24,031 bases of DNA from CAZELM01 sp964512995 (GTDB taxonomy: Bacteria; CSSED10-310). The position numbers and the translations under genes are program-made. Of this stretch, positions 13,970 through 23,897 are shown one piece after another. The stretch lies in NCBI GenBank assembly GCA_964512995.1, contig CAZELM010000059.1:1-24031 (forward strand). Direction: 5' to 3'. The first letter of the stretch is position 1; every line of letters begins with the position of its first letter. The notes under the pieces were generated by a model. That model saw nothing but the letters and a program-made list of their open reading frames with translations. It made no database searches and had not been told where the DNA came from.

Positions 13970-15820
13970 GTGAGGAATATTCATGGATGGCTTCTGGGGG
14001 CTATGGTATTTATTGTCTGTTGTGTGACGGACATCCGTTTGATTCGCGATTTTTTTGAGACATCTCAATTGCCGCTCTGGGATCCCGCTGAGTATACATG
14101 GATTGGCCGGAAGCTGAGTTATCTGTTATCGCAAGGTGAGCTTTTATCCGCTGTAGGCACCTTGAATCAGCGTACCTTTCATCCTCCATTTCATGCGTTG
14201 GTTTCCATTCCCTTTCACTTCACTGTTTCGAACCATTATCTGGCTGCGATGCTGGTCAATTGGAGTGTATGGATTTTGATTCGGTTCCAGATGTGGCGGA
14301 TGGGTTTGAAGCTCGATCGTGAATCGGGTCATCGTCTCCCATGGATTGCTTTTTTTTCAACTGCTTCACTTAATTCCAGCATGCTGTTCCGGGAATTTGT
14401 CAACGTCGTCAATCTGGAACTCCTGGGAACGCTGATCGTTATGATTACGATCGATCAGTATTCCGCGATCTTCTCAGCTCGAACACGTTCAGAGATCGGT
14501 GCCCGGTTGGTTGGCCTGGGGATCGCCCTGGCATTTTTTACGAAGTACAATCTGATCTTATTTGTGATTCCCGTAATCCTTATTTTTGAGTGGATTCAGA
14601 CTCATACGCATAAGAAAGATCACCACAGGCTATCTGGTGAAGATCGAATTTTTGTCGGTATTCTTTTGGGTTTGAGCTGCATGGGCTGGTTTATTGCCAG
14701 GCATCCTGGGCGGCTGGAAGGTGTGAGTGTTCGGGGGATTGCCAATCTGTTATATGGCGTTGTTCTGTTATGGGTGCTGTATGGAACAGGGAGGTGGTAT
14801 TGCCGAAGCAGGCATTCAACGAAAAAGGATAGCCAATCAACAGCGGAAACCGATATCCTTAGGATTTCGAGGCTGATCGGGAACTGGTCGAGTGTGCCCA
14901 TTCTGATGTGGTTGCTGATTCCGATTCCGAATCGATTCTTCCATGTGATCCGGTTTTTTTCGAACCGGAGCAGCCCCTTAATGCTCCATGATCATATCTT
15001 GTATTATTTCAAGCTGGTGATAAGTGGAGCATCGGGTAGTGCTTTGATGGGGTGGGCATTGCTGGCGGGATTTTCACTTGGAGTAATCACCGTCCTGAGA
15101 AAAACCAACATATATTCAAATTCGACGATATTTATCGCGATGAGTGGATTGAGCATCGTGATCATCACGTGCCATTCATACAAACTGGCACGGTTGTTTA
15201 TACCAGTCATTCCGATGCTTACATTGGGATCACTATCCGAGTGGTTTCGGTTCGGGCGGGAGCGAAAATTCGTTCGGTGGCTGGGGATCGGAATATTATT
15301 CTGGATGCTTTTCTCTCACACGTACACAATCGTTTCATCCAAAACACCCAATCAATGCCTCCAGTATTATTCTCCAAAAGAAGTAGCAGATATATTGGAA
15401 TATCTGGATACCACTATTCCGGCTGATCAGAATACATTGATCATTGGCACGCTGAATGAACTGTCTCCCGGATTGATTATTTCCTATCTTCTGGAACAGA
15501 AAGGAAGCATTCCAACAGTGCAATTTGAACTGCCGTTACTTCGGGATCTGAATCGTTCTGATGTCGGTTCCGAAGGCAGTATGGAGCGATATGCCAAACA
15601 ACTCAACCATTCTCTTAAAACCTCGTCATTCGATTTGATTCTTGTAATCGTCATGCGTCCGGACAGTCCACTCCGTACAATGGACTGGGTTTACTGGAAC
15701 GCATGGAAAGAAAATTATATTGCATTGATACAAAGCCATCGGAAATGTATCAGGATTTCCACGGCAATCTTTGATACAATTGGCGTATCCATCGAAGGGT
15801 ATTTGTATCAATCCCAATGA
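13970..15820 (+). CDS. GT-C-type membrane glycosyltransferase (family 39-like)
   Basis: About 616 aa with roughly ten or more hydrophobic segments. After the first membrane segment come an acidic loop motif, LWDPAEYTWIGRKL, and then TFHPPFHALVSIPF, matching the D/E...Y and HPP layout of PMT/ArnT-like lipid-linked sugar transferases. A soluble C-terminal part of about 130 residues follows the last membrane segment. Such enzymes use polyprenyl-phosphate sugars on the outer face of the inner membrane; donor and acceptor here are unknown. The frame opens at a GTG at 13901, but its GGAG is only 1 nt away. GGGAGGTG (13953-13960) supports GTG 13970, just before the first membrane segment. It appears to be a single-gene unit. 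Confidence 0.75.
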   Translation: MRNIHGWLLGAMVFIVCCVTDIRLIRDFFETSQLPLWDPAEYTWIGRKLSYLLSQGELLSAVGTLNQRTFHPPFHALVSIPFHFTVSNHYLAAMLVNWSVWILIRFQMWRMGLKLDRESGHRLPWIAFFSTASLNSSMLFREFVNVVNLELLGTLIVMITIDQYSAIFSARTRSEIGARLVGLGIALAFFTKYNLILFVIPVILIFEWIQTHTHKKDHHRLSGEDRIFVGILLGLSCMGWFIARHPGRLEGVSVRGIANLLYGVVLLWVLYGTGRWYCRSRHSTKKDSQSTAETDILRISRLIGNWSSVPILMWLLIPIPNRFFHVIRFFSNRSSPLMLHDHILYYFKLVISGASGSALMGWALLAGFSLGVITVLRKTNIYSNSTIFIAMSGLSIVIITCHSYKLARLFIPVIPMLTLGSLSEWFRFGRERKFVRWLGIGILFWMLFSHTYTIVSSKTPNQCLQYYSPKEVADILEYLDTTIPADQNTLIIGTLNELSPGLIISYLLEQKGSIPTVQFELPLLRDLNRSDVGSEGSMERYAKQLNHSLKTSSFDLILVIVMRPDSPLRTMDWVYWNAWKENYIALIQSHRKCIRISTAIFDTIGVSIEGYLYQSQ

Positions 15821-15932
15821 AGGAGTGTCAGTCAGAGATTGAGATGAATAACGATGGATGGCTTGCTTTTAAAGACCGAAAAGTGGTCTCGCTTAAATCT
15901 TAATTAATTTGTTTTATAATACATATTTTGGA

Positions 15933-15961
15933 TTGACCAATTTTACAGAAACATTTATTAT
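15933..15961 (+). promoter_or_regulatory. Sigma-70-like promoter of the TonB-dependent receptor
   Basis: TTGACC (15933-15938), exactly 17 nt, TATTAT (15956-15961), in a locally AT-rich stretch. It leaves a leader of about 105 nt before ATG 16075. It is one of the strongest promoter matches in the window. Confidence 0.7.
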
Positions 15962-16074
15962 TTAAAGAGGCATGTTGGGATAAAAACAGATGATGGGCAG
16001 CAGATGAGGGAATGGTATTTCCAACACAGGATTGCCAATGGGGTATTAATCCATTTTGTCATGAGGAGGATTTT

Positions 16075-19035
16075 ATGAGGTTGTTGAAGAGCTTTTTATT
16101 ACTGTTTTTAGTGACTGCGATGAGCGCGCCTATGGTATTGGCGGGTCTGACCGGTGTCATTGCGGGGAAAATTACGGATGCTGAGGGCAATCCGATCCCA
16201 GGTGTCACGGTGAGTGTGACAGGTGAAGGTCTCCCGGGTGCTCGAGTGGACACAACCAGTGCAACCGGAACGTTCCGGATGCCGGAATTAGCGCCAGGTC
16301 TTTACATGGTAAAGGCTGAACTCATGGGAATGAAAACGATCGAACAGTCGAATGTCAAAGTTTCAGTCAATAGCACGAGCCAACTCAAGCTGACAATGGA
16401 AATGGCTGAGTTTAAAGAAACGATCGTCATTACGGCAGCAGCGGATTTACTCGATGTCAAGGCTGCGACCGTAAAAACAACGATTGAACGAGACGTTACA
16501 GAGCGGCTGCCCGGATCCGATGATCTGTTTTCCTCTTTCGCGATGGCGGGAGGAATTACCGGGAGCGGTAATGTTCGGGTACATGGCGGTGCATTTACAG
16601 ATAACCTGTATTTATTTGATGGAGTGGATACAACGGATCCGGTTACTTCCACATTCGGAGCTAACCTGAATGCCGATGCCATCCAGGAAGTCGAAGTTCA
16701 GACCGGAGGATTTCAGGCGGAATATGGCCGCTCCAGAGGTGGAATCGTCAATGCGGTTACAAAATCCGGAAGCAATGAGTTTCATGGCATCATCCGCTTG
16801 AAATACATCAACACGGACTGGCAGGCGGATTCCGAACATGCCACAACCGAATCGAACTATGACTTCTGGGAACCGACTGTAACGTTAGATGGTCCGATTC
16901 TGAAAGATAAGCTGTGGTTTTTGGTGACCTACCAGTATTCGAATCAGGAAGGAACCGACAAGACCATCGGATTTTATGGAGCTGATTTTCAGAATGCGGA
17001 CGATATGACGAACATCAAAACCGATCGCGAGTTTAATCTTCCGTATGCCAAGTTGACGTTCCAGCCGAATCAGGAACACAAATTCGTCGTGAATTATTCC
17101 GGAGAGGATGCAACGATCTATGGAACCGTTGGAGAATACGATTCATATACACCCGAAGCCTATAACCTGCAGGAACAAGGCGGCCCGTTCTACTCCCTGG
17201 AATGGACCTGGTTGTACAGCTCCAATCTGTTCTTCATTACCCGAGTCGGCTCCTCAAATGGATTTTTGGATTCGGTTCCTGCGGCTGATACTGGTGAACC
17301 CTCCTTCTTTGATACGACCGAAAGCCAGCGTTACAACAACAGCAATCGCCACAGTGAAGATGACCGAAACAGGCTCCAGATGAGCTTTACCGGAAGCTAT
17401 TATGTGGATGAACTGGCCGGTTCTCACGAATTCAAGAGCGGCATCGAAATTCACAATGTCTCCCGCGATAATTTCAATGTGTATCCCGGAGATTATGATT
17501 ATACCATTACGCAGCATGATCATGGGGATTATTATACCGGTAATGAAGCTACGCGGGATAGTTATCTCCATCCTGGAACTGCCACCGAATCCGGCAATTA
17601 TGCATCATTCTTCCTGCAGGACACATGGACCGTTCTGGATAATCTGACATTGAATCTGGGAGTCCGGTATGAATACATGACATTTGAAAACGCGGATGGA
17701 GACACCGCGGTTCCTGCCTGGACCTGGGGTCAGTTTCGAGCTGATTCTTACCGAAACGAGGATGGAACATTTAAACAATACTCCGACATGAAATTCACCG
17801 ACATGATCGCTCCTCGTATCGGTGCTAATTGGGACGTGTTTGGAGACGGAAAAACCGCCATCCATGGTTTTTATGGTCGATTCTATAATCCATTCGATCT
17901 CTCTCTCCCAGGTATGTTCCAGTCATTTGAAGCGAATAATAGTGCCAATCGGACAGAAGAATACATCGGACCGGAATGGCATGACATGGATCGCAATGGT
18001 GTTCCGGATGAAGATTATTTCTTTGATCCGGGTAACTGGAAAACAACACGGGAAGATGAACCGGGAGACTGGAATCTGATCGATCCAGATCTGAAGGCGG
18101 AATACACCGACGAAATGATGGTTGGAATAGAACATGAGCTGTTTGAGAATTTTTCCATTGGCCTGAATTATACCCATCGTGAATCCAATGATATGTTGGA
18201 AGATGTAGGCATTTTCACGGATGAAAATGGTAATATTGTTTGGACGTACCTGGGTGGTGTCAAGGATGATTTCTCCGGGTTGGATCCCGATGAGAAGTTC
18301 GATCCAGTCGACAGCAAGACATATTCCAGTTATGACAAGAATCTATTTTATGTGACCAATGCCAGTGGTAACAGCCGGAAGTACGATGGTATCGAAATCA
18401 ATGCATCCGCTCGTTTGAAGTACTATGACCTTCAGGCCAGTTATACCTATGCCGAAGCAATCGGTTCGGTCACTGAAACATTCCCGGATTCCGATGGCGT
18501 GGGGCAGTTCTCCAGTGCATATGACACATTCGCCGCCTCTCAGAACCTGTACGGCGAACTCCCATGGTCCTGCCGACACTATGTCAAGTTGGCGGGTTCC
18601 GTACATTACGATCTGACCGACTGGTATGAGATTTCCTTTGGTGTCAATGGATTCTGGCGATCCGGATATCACTACTCCAAACGATCCAAACCACCGTTCA
18701 CGTTCGATCCGACAGACCCCACCAACAATCAGAGCGATCCGGACACCTGGACCGGCCGCCCGCCTCGCCGGGATGAGAACTTCTACTTCATGGAAGAACG
18801 CGGAACATATGAATTGCCCGGATTTTACAGCATCGATGTCTCACTCCAGAATTCATTGAAATTCGGCAAATGGGGTACAGCCACGGTCATTTTCGATGTT
18901 GAAAATGTGACGGATAATCAGGGACTGATCAGTGAAGTCGAGTTGTACAATCCCAGCAAACCGGATCTCTTTGGGCAAGCCAATGGCTGGGCTTCTCCCA
19001 TGCTGTATCGGTTGAGTCTGAAGTATGCCTTTTAA
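16075..19035 (+). CDS. TonB-dependent outer-membrane receptor with carboxypeptidase-regulatory-like domain
   Basis: 986 aa. A signal peptide covers residues 1 to about 23 (MRLLKSFLLLFLVTAMSAP... ending at VLA). A CarboxypepD_reg-like beta domain follows (about 25-112, with GKITDAEGNPIPGVTVSV), then a TonB-box-like ETIVITA (115-121), a plug domain (about 125-245, including YLFDGVDTTDP and GGFQAEYGRSRGGIVNAVTKSG), and a long beta barrel ending in the outer-membrane signature LYRLSLKYAF. It imports or binds an unknown large ligand using TonB energy. No SusD-like lipoprotein or iron/cobalamin ABC genes are adjacent, so the substrate cannot be inferred. The open frame starts at 16012, but GAGGAGG upstream of 16075 and the signal peptide fix the start. 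Confidence 0.93.
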   Translation: MRLLKSFLLLFLVTAMSAPMVLAGLTGVIAGKITDAEGNPIPGVTVSVTGEGLPGARVDTTSATGTFRMPELAPGLYMVKAELMGMKTIEQSNVKVSVNSTSQLKLTMEMAEFKETIVITAAADLLDVKAATVKTTIERDVTERLPGSDDLFSSFAMAGGITGSGNVRVHGGAFTDNLYLFDGVDTTDPVTSTFGANLNADAIQEVEVQTGGFQAEYGRSRGGIVNAVTKSGSNEFHGIIRLKYINTDWQADSEHATTESNYDFWEPTVTLDGPILKDKLWFLVTYQYSNQEGTDKTIGFYGADFQNADDMTNIKTDREFNLPYAKLTFQPNQEHKFVVNYSGEDATIYGTVGEYDSYTPEAYNLQEQGGPFYSLEWTWLYSSNLFFITRVGSSNGFLDSVPAADTGEPSFFDTTESQRYNNSNRHSEDDRNRLQMSFTGSYYVDELAGSHEFKSGIEIHNVSRDNFNVYPGDYDYTITQHDHGDYYTGNEATRDSYLHPGTATESGNYASFFLQDTWTVLDNLTLNLGVRYEYMTFENADGDTAVPAWTWGQFRADSYRNEDGTFKQYSDMKFTDMIAPRIGANWDVFGDGKTAIHGFYGRFYNPFDLSLPGMFQSFEANNSANRTEEYIGPEWHDMDRNGVPDEDYFFDPGNWKTTREDEPGDWNLIDPDLKAEYTDEMMVGIEHELFENFSIGLNYTHRESNDMLEDVGIFTDENGNIVWTYLGGVKDDFSGLDPDEKFDPVDSKTYSSYDKNLFYVTNASGNSRKYDGIEINASARLKYYDLQASYTYAEAIGSVTETFPDSDGVGQFSSAYDTFAASQNLYGELPWSCRHYVKLAGSVHYDLTDWYEISFGVNGFWRSGYHYSKRSKPPFTFDPTDPTNNQSDPDTWTGRPPRRDENFYFMEERGTYELPGFYSIDVSLQNSLKFGKWGTATVIFDVENVTDNQGLISEVELYNPSKPDLFGQANGWASPMLYRLSLKYAF

Positions 19036-19092
19036 TCTCCTGTGAGAGCAGTAAAGAGGCAACTGGATCAATCTGGTTAATGAGTTAGTGAC

Positions 19093-19138
19093 AATGCTCC
19101 GGATAATTCCTTTATGAAGGACCGGAGCATTTTTTTTG
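19093..19138 (+). terminator. Intrinsic terminator of the TonB-dependent receptor
   Basis: Perfect 10-bp arms aatgctccgg (19093-19102) and ccggagcatt (19122-19131), with a nested tcctt/aagga stem in the loop, followed by a run of Ts. It separates the receptor from the downstream signalling gene. The remaining 19139-19290 holds no promoter I can support. Confidence 0.92.
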
Positions 19139-19290
19139 TTGATTGCTTTTTTATTCATGAACGATAGATGTTGGTGCACTCAGCCGGTCACTGTGCGTCT
19201 CGCCCATTCAGCAAAGGGCTGTGAGAAAATCGCGGCAATCATGGGGAAATTGGTCGCTCACCCGATGCTGATACCCTGAAGGAAGCAAGA

Positions 19291-22200
19291 ATGTCAAATT
19301 CTGGACAGGATCTCGACGAGTCATTTTGGAACGAACTGGACAAATTGGGGGATCTGATGCCTTCCGAAATGATCTGTGAAAATGGCAATCGTATCCGTTT
19401 AAACCGAGGGGAACGACGTTATATCACTGTTCTGAAAGTGGATTTGCATAACTATACCGGATTATCAGAGCAGTTCGATCATGAGATCGTGGATCGCATA
19501 CTGGATACTCTTTTCAGGGTTGTGACAAAACACATCCGAAACCGAGACGGATGGGTGGAAAAATTCGAAGGCGATTCCGTCATGGCAGCATTCGGAACAT
19601 TCATCACTCATGAAGATGATGCGGTGAGAGCAATCGATTGTGCAATGTCCATATTGAAGTCCATCAATGCGATTCATGATTTTCTGATCAGCAAACATTT
19701 TGTTCTGGATATCCGGATCGGAATTGATTCCGGTGAAGTGACCCGAAGCAAACGTGGTTCAACCGATGTTCTGACCGGTATGCCATTGATCACCTCCACG
19801 AGACTGGAAGAAAGCGCTGAGCAAGGGTCGATTTTAGTTTCAGAAAACACGTGGAAGCTGGCAAAAGACCATTATCTCTTCAGAGATCACCCAGCCATCC
19901 ACCAGAAAGGAAAAGAAACCGGTATTCGATGCTATACCGTTGTCGAAAAATCCTTTCGTAAAGACCGTTGGGAACGCACCTCCCATTCTTCTTCTCATCT
20001 CGTTTTTGTCGGCCGACAATCAGAATTGTCGACGTTGATGACCATTTTCAGCGATTGTTGTAAGCCCCTTCAATCCGATGACTTATCCCTTCCTCACCAT
20101 CGTGTGATTGAAATCTCGGGAGATGCTGGTATTGGAAAATCACGGCTGATCTACGAATTTTTAAAAACAGTACGACATTACCCCTCCAACTCGTTCTATC
20201 CCATTCTAGCAGGGATCGCAGCAGGATATGCTTCTCGGCAATATGAAACGGTCATTACCATGCTGAAAAATTGCCTGGGTGACAATCTGGGATCGGATTA
20301 TTCATGCAGAATGGAAACGTTATTCAACAATCTCAATAAATATCTTCCAGCCAGATCAGATCGCAGAACGATTCAATCCATTCTGTGCTTTTTATTGGGA
20401 GAGACCCGGCATGATCCTTTCCTCGATTCCATGGATCCCAGAGAACGTCATCAATGCATCATTGCGGCTGTCCGGAATCTGGTTCAGGCGATGGCATCTA
20501 TGGCATGCATGGAGTTTCATGCGCCACTGATCATTGTATGGGATGATTTTCACTGGATCGACGAATCCTCCCTTTCTGTTTTGCATTCGATCCTTCTGAC
20601 TGCCCGGACACCCCTGCCGATGATGGTATTGCTGCCGTTTCGTCCGATACGGATTTTTCCTTCTGCATCTTTTGAAAAAGCAGAACTGATAGAAATACAT
20701 CTGCATCCACTTTCTGATCAGGAAGGACTTTCGCTGATTCAAGGAATCCTGGGATCATTTGGAGATCCGAAAACATTCCATGAACTGATTCTCAGCCGAT
20801 GTGAAGGCAATCCATATTACATTGAGGAACTGGTCAATCATTTTCACGATAAACACATTGACCTGATTCACGTCTCTCCATTATCGATTCAGCAGAATGC
20901 AAAGAAAATCGAAATCCCGCCATCCTTGCGCAGTATGATTTTCACCCGGATTGATTATTTGGAGACAGATATCAAGAGAACGCTTCACTTTGCCTCCATT
21001 TTAGGTGATCAGTTCGATCTGGAACCATTGAAATGGATCAACAATCGAATTGAAAACCCCGTGAATCTGGAATATTGCCTTTCCGTATTAAAAGAGCGAG
21101 GCTTCATCATACCTGTCTCAAATACTGAGTTTCAGATAAAGCATCCATTGGCCCGGGAGGTGTCATATGATTCCATACTGCACCAGAACCGTCATATCCT
21201 GCATAATCTGTACGCTCAATATCTTGAAAACAAATACCGGGAAAAGAGCAATCGGTACTATTATGAATTAGCGGATAACTGGTTCAAATGTAAAAATATC
21301 CCCAAAGCGGTGGAGTATTATCGGAAAGCAGGCCATTCTGCTCATCAGGTTTACGCCAATCAGACTGCGATTTCCGCCTATCAAAATGCGCTGGAACTCC
21401 TAGATGACACTGACAGCCAAAAGTGCGTCGTGTATTTTGAACGCGGCATGGTGTATCGGTTCATCGGAAACCTGGAGCATGCCAGATCGGATTTCAGCCA
21501 AAGCTTGAAACTGGCTTCTCATCAGAACAATGATGTGGCAAAACTCCATGCATTTTTCGCTTTTGGAGAACTGCATCTCATTCAATCCAACTTTCATCAT
21601 GCTCAACCGTGTTTTTATCGAAGTCTCGAATTGAGCCGCAGAGTCAAGGATCGGACCATGGAAGCCCGTTCCCTGAAAAGCATCGGCATGATCCGGCTAC
21701 TTGAGAACGAAATCGACAAGGCGATCCCCATGTTCGAGAGATCGCTCGCTATCTCCCGTGCTGTTCAGGATCATAGACAAACGGCTGATACGCTTCTCAA
21801 GATCGGGCGAACATATATCACCCGATGTGAATTTGAAGCGGCTCGTTCTTTTTTTGATGAGGCGTTGGCGTTCAGCCGGACAATTCAGGATCATTCTCTG
21901 GAAGCATCGGTGTTGATGCAACTCGGTATTATGCACCAGTTTGATATTGAGTATGAACAGGCATTGGACTGTTTTCAGTCTGTTCTGGCAATCAGCCAGG
22001 ACATTAATGACCGGAAAAATGAAATCGATGCATTGTTGAAAATTTCGACCAACTATTATTGTCTGCATCAGTTTGAAATGGCTCATGAAGTCATCGCATC
22101 CGGATTGCAGCAAAGCCGGGAATCAGAGATCCGATCGAATGAAACCTCCTTGATGTTTATCGCAGCAGAATCATGGATCGCCCAGAATGAGTATGAGAAA

Positions 22201-23115
22201 GCAATGCGCTGGCTGGAACAAATGGTGCAAATAGATCAGAAGGAACCCATCGGCCTCAATAAGGCACTTGCCTTGTTCGCATTGGGGCACATCCACAAAA
22301 CGCTGGGACATTATCCGGAAGCGATGAATCTCCTTGCCGAAGCACTCCATATCACCCAGAAAATCTATCTCGTTTTATATAACGGAATTATCATGGCTGA
22401 AATCGGCTGTCTGTATATCGAAACCGGTGATTATGAGGCGGCTCATAGTCATTTCCATCAAGCATTAGAGATTCTGAATCCACTCTCGATTTGTTATCAG
22501 AAGCAGTTTGTGGCTGAAATTATATACCATATCGGAACACTTCTCAGCTGTAAAATGCATTTCAATGAGGCGATGGAGCATGCCCGTGAAGCAGTCCGGA
22601 TCAGCAGGGAAGGCAGAAACCGTATCATCGAATGTGATGCCATGACTCAGATGGCTGATCTGTTTCTGTTACAACATCAATATGACTCTGCCATGGAATA
22701 TTACCAGCAATCTGTATCCATCTGCCGGGACCTTCAGCTTTCCACCCGACTCAACCTGATCCATTCGAGACAAGCACGGATCCTGTGTTTTCAGAATCAT
22801 CTGAAAGAGGCTTTTGGGATGTCTTGTCAGGTGATGGAATGGATTCATCAAAATCCTGCTGTGAACACATATTTGGGATTACGGCCGGAACAGCCTTTTT
22901 TTACACATTATCTGATTCTGAAAGCGCTCGCGCATCCGGATAAAGATCCATTTTTGGAGATGGCCTACCACCTCTTGTCCAATCGGATAAAAAGCATCGC
23001 TGAAATCCGATTTCGGTTGGTCGTGTTTAAAGAGCCATGGAACGCATCCATCATCCAGGAATGGGAGAGCAGGTTCGGGGAAGTAGAAAAACAAGAGGAC
23101 TCTTCCCACGAGTGA
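19291..23115 (+). CDS. Cyclase-like/AAA ATPase/TPR signalling protein
   Basis: 1274 aa. Residues about 42-190 form a class III cyclase-like domain with metal aspartates D51 and D95 and K91. In the catalytic helix, TGMPLITSTRLEES, the transition-state Asn is Ile167 while Arg171 is retained, so cyclase activity is doubtful. The AAA_16/STAND-like ATPase has Walker A GDAGIGKS (277-284) and Walker B LIIVWDDF (413-420). From about residue 665 to 1180 there is a long array of TPR-like repeats (for example EIDKAIPMFERSLAIS, EFEAARSFFDEALAFS) for protein binding. The architecture is known from large bacterial adenylate-cyclase/ATPase regulators. Its first 640 residues are paralogous to the protein at 1540. 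AAGGA lies 7 nt before the ATG. Cytoplasmic; trigger and partner unknown. Confidence 0.9.
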   Translation: MSNSGQDLDESFWNELDKLGDLMPSEMICENGNRIRLNRGERRYITVLKVDLHNYTGLSEQFDHEIVDRILDTLFRVVTKHIRNRDGWVEKFEGDSVMAAFGTFITHEDDAVRAIDCAMSILKSINAIHDFLISKHFVLDIRIGIDSGEVTRSKRGSTDVLTGMPLITSTRLEESAEQGSILVSENTWKLAKDHYLFRDHPAIHQKGKETGIRCYTVVEKSFRKDRWERTSHSSSHLVFVGRQSELSTLMTIFSDCCKPLQSDDLSLPHHRVIEISGDAGIGKSRLIYEFLKTVRHYPSNSFYPILAGIAAGYASRQYETVITMLKNCLGDNLGSDYSCRMETLFNNLNKYLPARSDRRTIQSILCFLLGETRHDPFLDSMDPRERHQCIIAAVRNLVQAMASMACMEFHAPLIIVWDDFHWIDESSLSVLHSILLTARTPLPMMVLLPFRPIRIFPSASFEKAELIEIHLHPLSDQEGLSLIQGILGSFGDPKTFHELILSRCEGNPYYIEELVNHFHDKHIDLIHVSPLSIQQNAKKIEIPPSLRSMIFTRIDYLETDIKRTLHFASILGDQFDLEPLKWINNRIENPVNLEYCLSVLKERGFIIPVSNTEFQIKHPLAREVSYDSILHQNRHILHNLYAQYLENKYREKSNRYYYELADNWFKCKNIPKAVEYYRKAGHSAHQVYANQTAISAYQNALELLDDTDSQKCVVYFERGMVYRFIGNLEHARSDFSQSLKLASHQNNDVAKLHAFFAFGELHLIQSNFHHAQPCFYRSLELSRRVKDRTMEARSLKSIGMIRLLENEIDKAIPMFERSLAISRAVQDHRQTADTLLKIGRTYITRCEFEAARSFFDEALAFSRTIQDHSLEASVLMQLGIMHQFDIEYEQALDCFQSVLAISQDINDRKNEIDALLKISTNYYCLHQFEMAHEVIASGLQQSRESEIRSNETSLMFIAAESWIAQNEYEKAMRWLEQMVQIDQKEPIGLNKALALFALGHIHKTLGHYPEAMNLLAEALHITQKIYLVLYNGIIMAEIGCLYIETGDYEAAHSHFHQALEILNPLSICYQKQFVAEIIYHIGTLLSCKMHFNEAMEHAREAVRISREGRNRIIECDAMTQMADLFLLQHQYDSAMEYYQQSVSICRDLQLSTRLNLIHSRQARILCFQNHLKEAFGMSCQVMEWIHQNPAVNTYLGLRPEQPFFTHYLILKALAHPDKDPFLEMAYHLLSNRIKSIAEIRFRLVVFKEPWNASIIQEWESRFGEVEKQEDSSHE

Positions 23116-23129
23116 TCTTGAGTAGCAAC

Positions 23130-23160
23130 GAGACCGGCCAGGAATTGTATACACGGTCTC
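23130..23160. repeat. Inverted repeat after the TPR protein gene
   Basis: Arms gagaccg (23130-23136) and cggtctc (23154-23160) with a 17-nt loop, 15 nt after the stop codon. No T-run follows. It may be a weak 3'-end structure. Confidence 0.35.
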
Positions 23161-23324
23161 TCCCTTATAAAAGGCAACGAAATATGAGAGTTGATAAACA
23201 TATCAGAAATGAGGGCACGCTCCTCTGGGATTGACAGCCACAGGTATTCATCTGCCCACTCAACCGGACATCATCTGGAACCCTCATTCGCCTCATGCCG
23301 GCCGGTTACTGGAAATGATACCCG

Positions 23325-23762
23325 ATGCTGAAACTCCCATCATCACAATTGAAACGGATCGAAGCATCACTGGCAATGCTCCCAGAGGGAACGATTCTGG
23401 AGTTGGTCATGGGAGATTATACAGGCGGACAGAATATCGGTGATTATCGATTTCGCGGCGTATTATCCAAGGGCGTCTGGACGATTCTAACCACGTATCC
23501 ACCATTGAGACATGATATGCTTCAGGAAGCGATTAGCTTTTCCGGTCAAATAGACAACGGTTACATTCCAGCACATGATTCCAATGAGGTTGATCAGTTC
23601 ATGGCGTGCTGGCGTCAGAACTCCGATTCCTGGTATGAAATGATTCATCCCACCATCACTGCAAACAAGATTACGCTCGAAATCAAGGATGAAGGGGAAC
23701 TCTGGAATGCAGCTCGGTATGTTTTCAATGCGTTGCGGTGGATCCTTGTTCGTCCTGAGTGA
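23325..23762 (+). CDS. Hypothetical protein, 145 aa
   Basis: I do not recognise this family. The predicted protein is soluble, without a signal peptide or membrane segment. It has a YTGGQNIGDYRFRGVLSKGVW stretch suggesting beta strands, a HPTITANKITLEIKDEGELW segment and a C-terminal amphipathic helix (NAARYVFNALRWILV). An in-frame stop at 23316-23318 limits the start to 23325 or later. No strong ribosome-binding site is visible (GGAAA about 9 nt upstream), so the internal Met at MLPEGT is an alternative. It lies 209 nt after the TPR protein, on the same strand. Its length and absence of a competing frame favour a real gene. Confidence 0.65.
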   Translation: MLKLPSSQLKRIEASLAMLPEGTILELVMGDYTGGQNIGDYRFRGVLSKGVWTILTTYPPLRHDMLQEAISFSGQIDNGYIPAHDSNEVDQFMACWRQNSDSWYEMIHPTITANKITLEIKDEGELWNAARYVFNALRWILVRPE

Positions 23763-23802
23763 TCACAGATGGATTCAGTCTTTTGATTTTTTACACTCAG
23801 GA
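23753..23802. repeat. 9-bp inverted repeat overlapping the stop of the 145-aa gene
   Basis: Arms tcctgagtg (23753-23761) and cactcagga (23794-23802) are perfectly complementary, with a 32-nt loop containing a T-rich stretch. It lies between convergent genes and could contribute to termination, but the long loop makes this weak. Confidence 0.35.
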
Positions 23803-23897
23803 ATAAGCCACACTTCCCTGCTATCAGAAGGGTAGATTGGAGCATTGAATGGAGAGGGACATATATGCGGGATTATTTTCTCTTTCAGGCCTGATAC

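Noticed and set aside
15873..15889. Terminator after the glycosyltransferase gene (agacc/ggtct stem)
   Set aside because: The stem is only 5 bp and has no T-run.
23231..23443. 70-aa plus-strand frame before the 145-aa protein, possibly a frameshifted N-terminus
   Set aside because: It starts at TTG without a ribosome-binding site and runs out of frame beneath the 145-aa gene. I could not support a frameshift.
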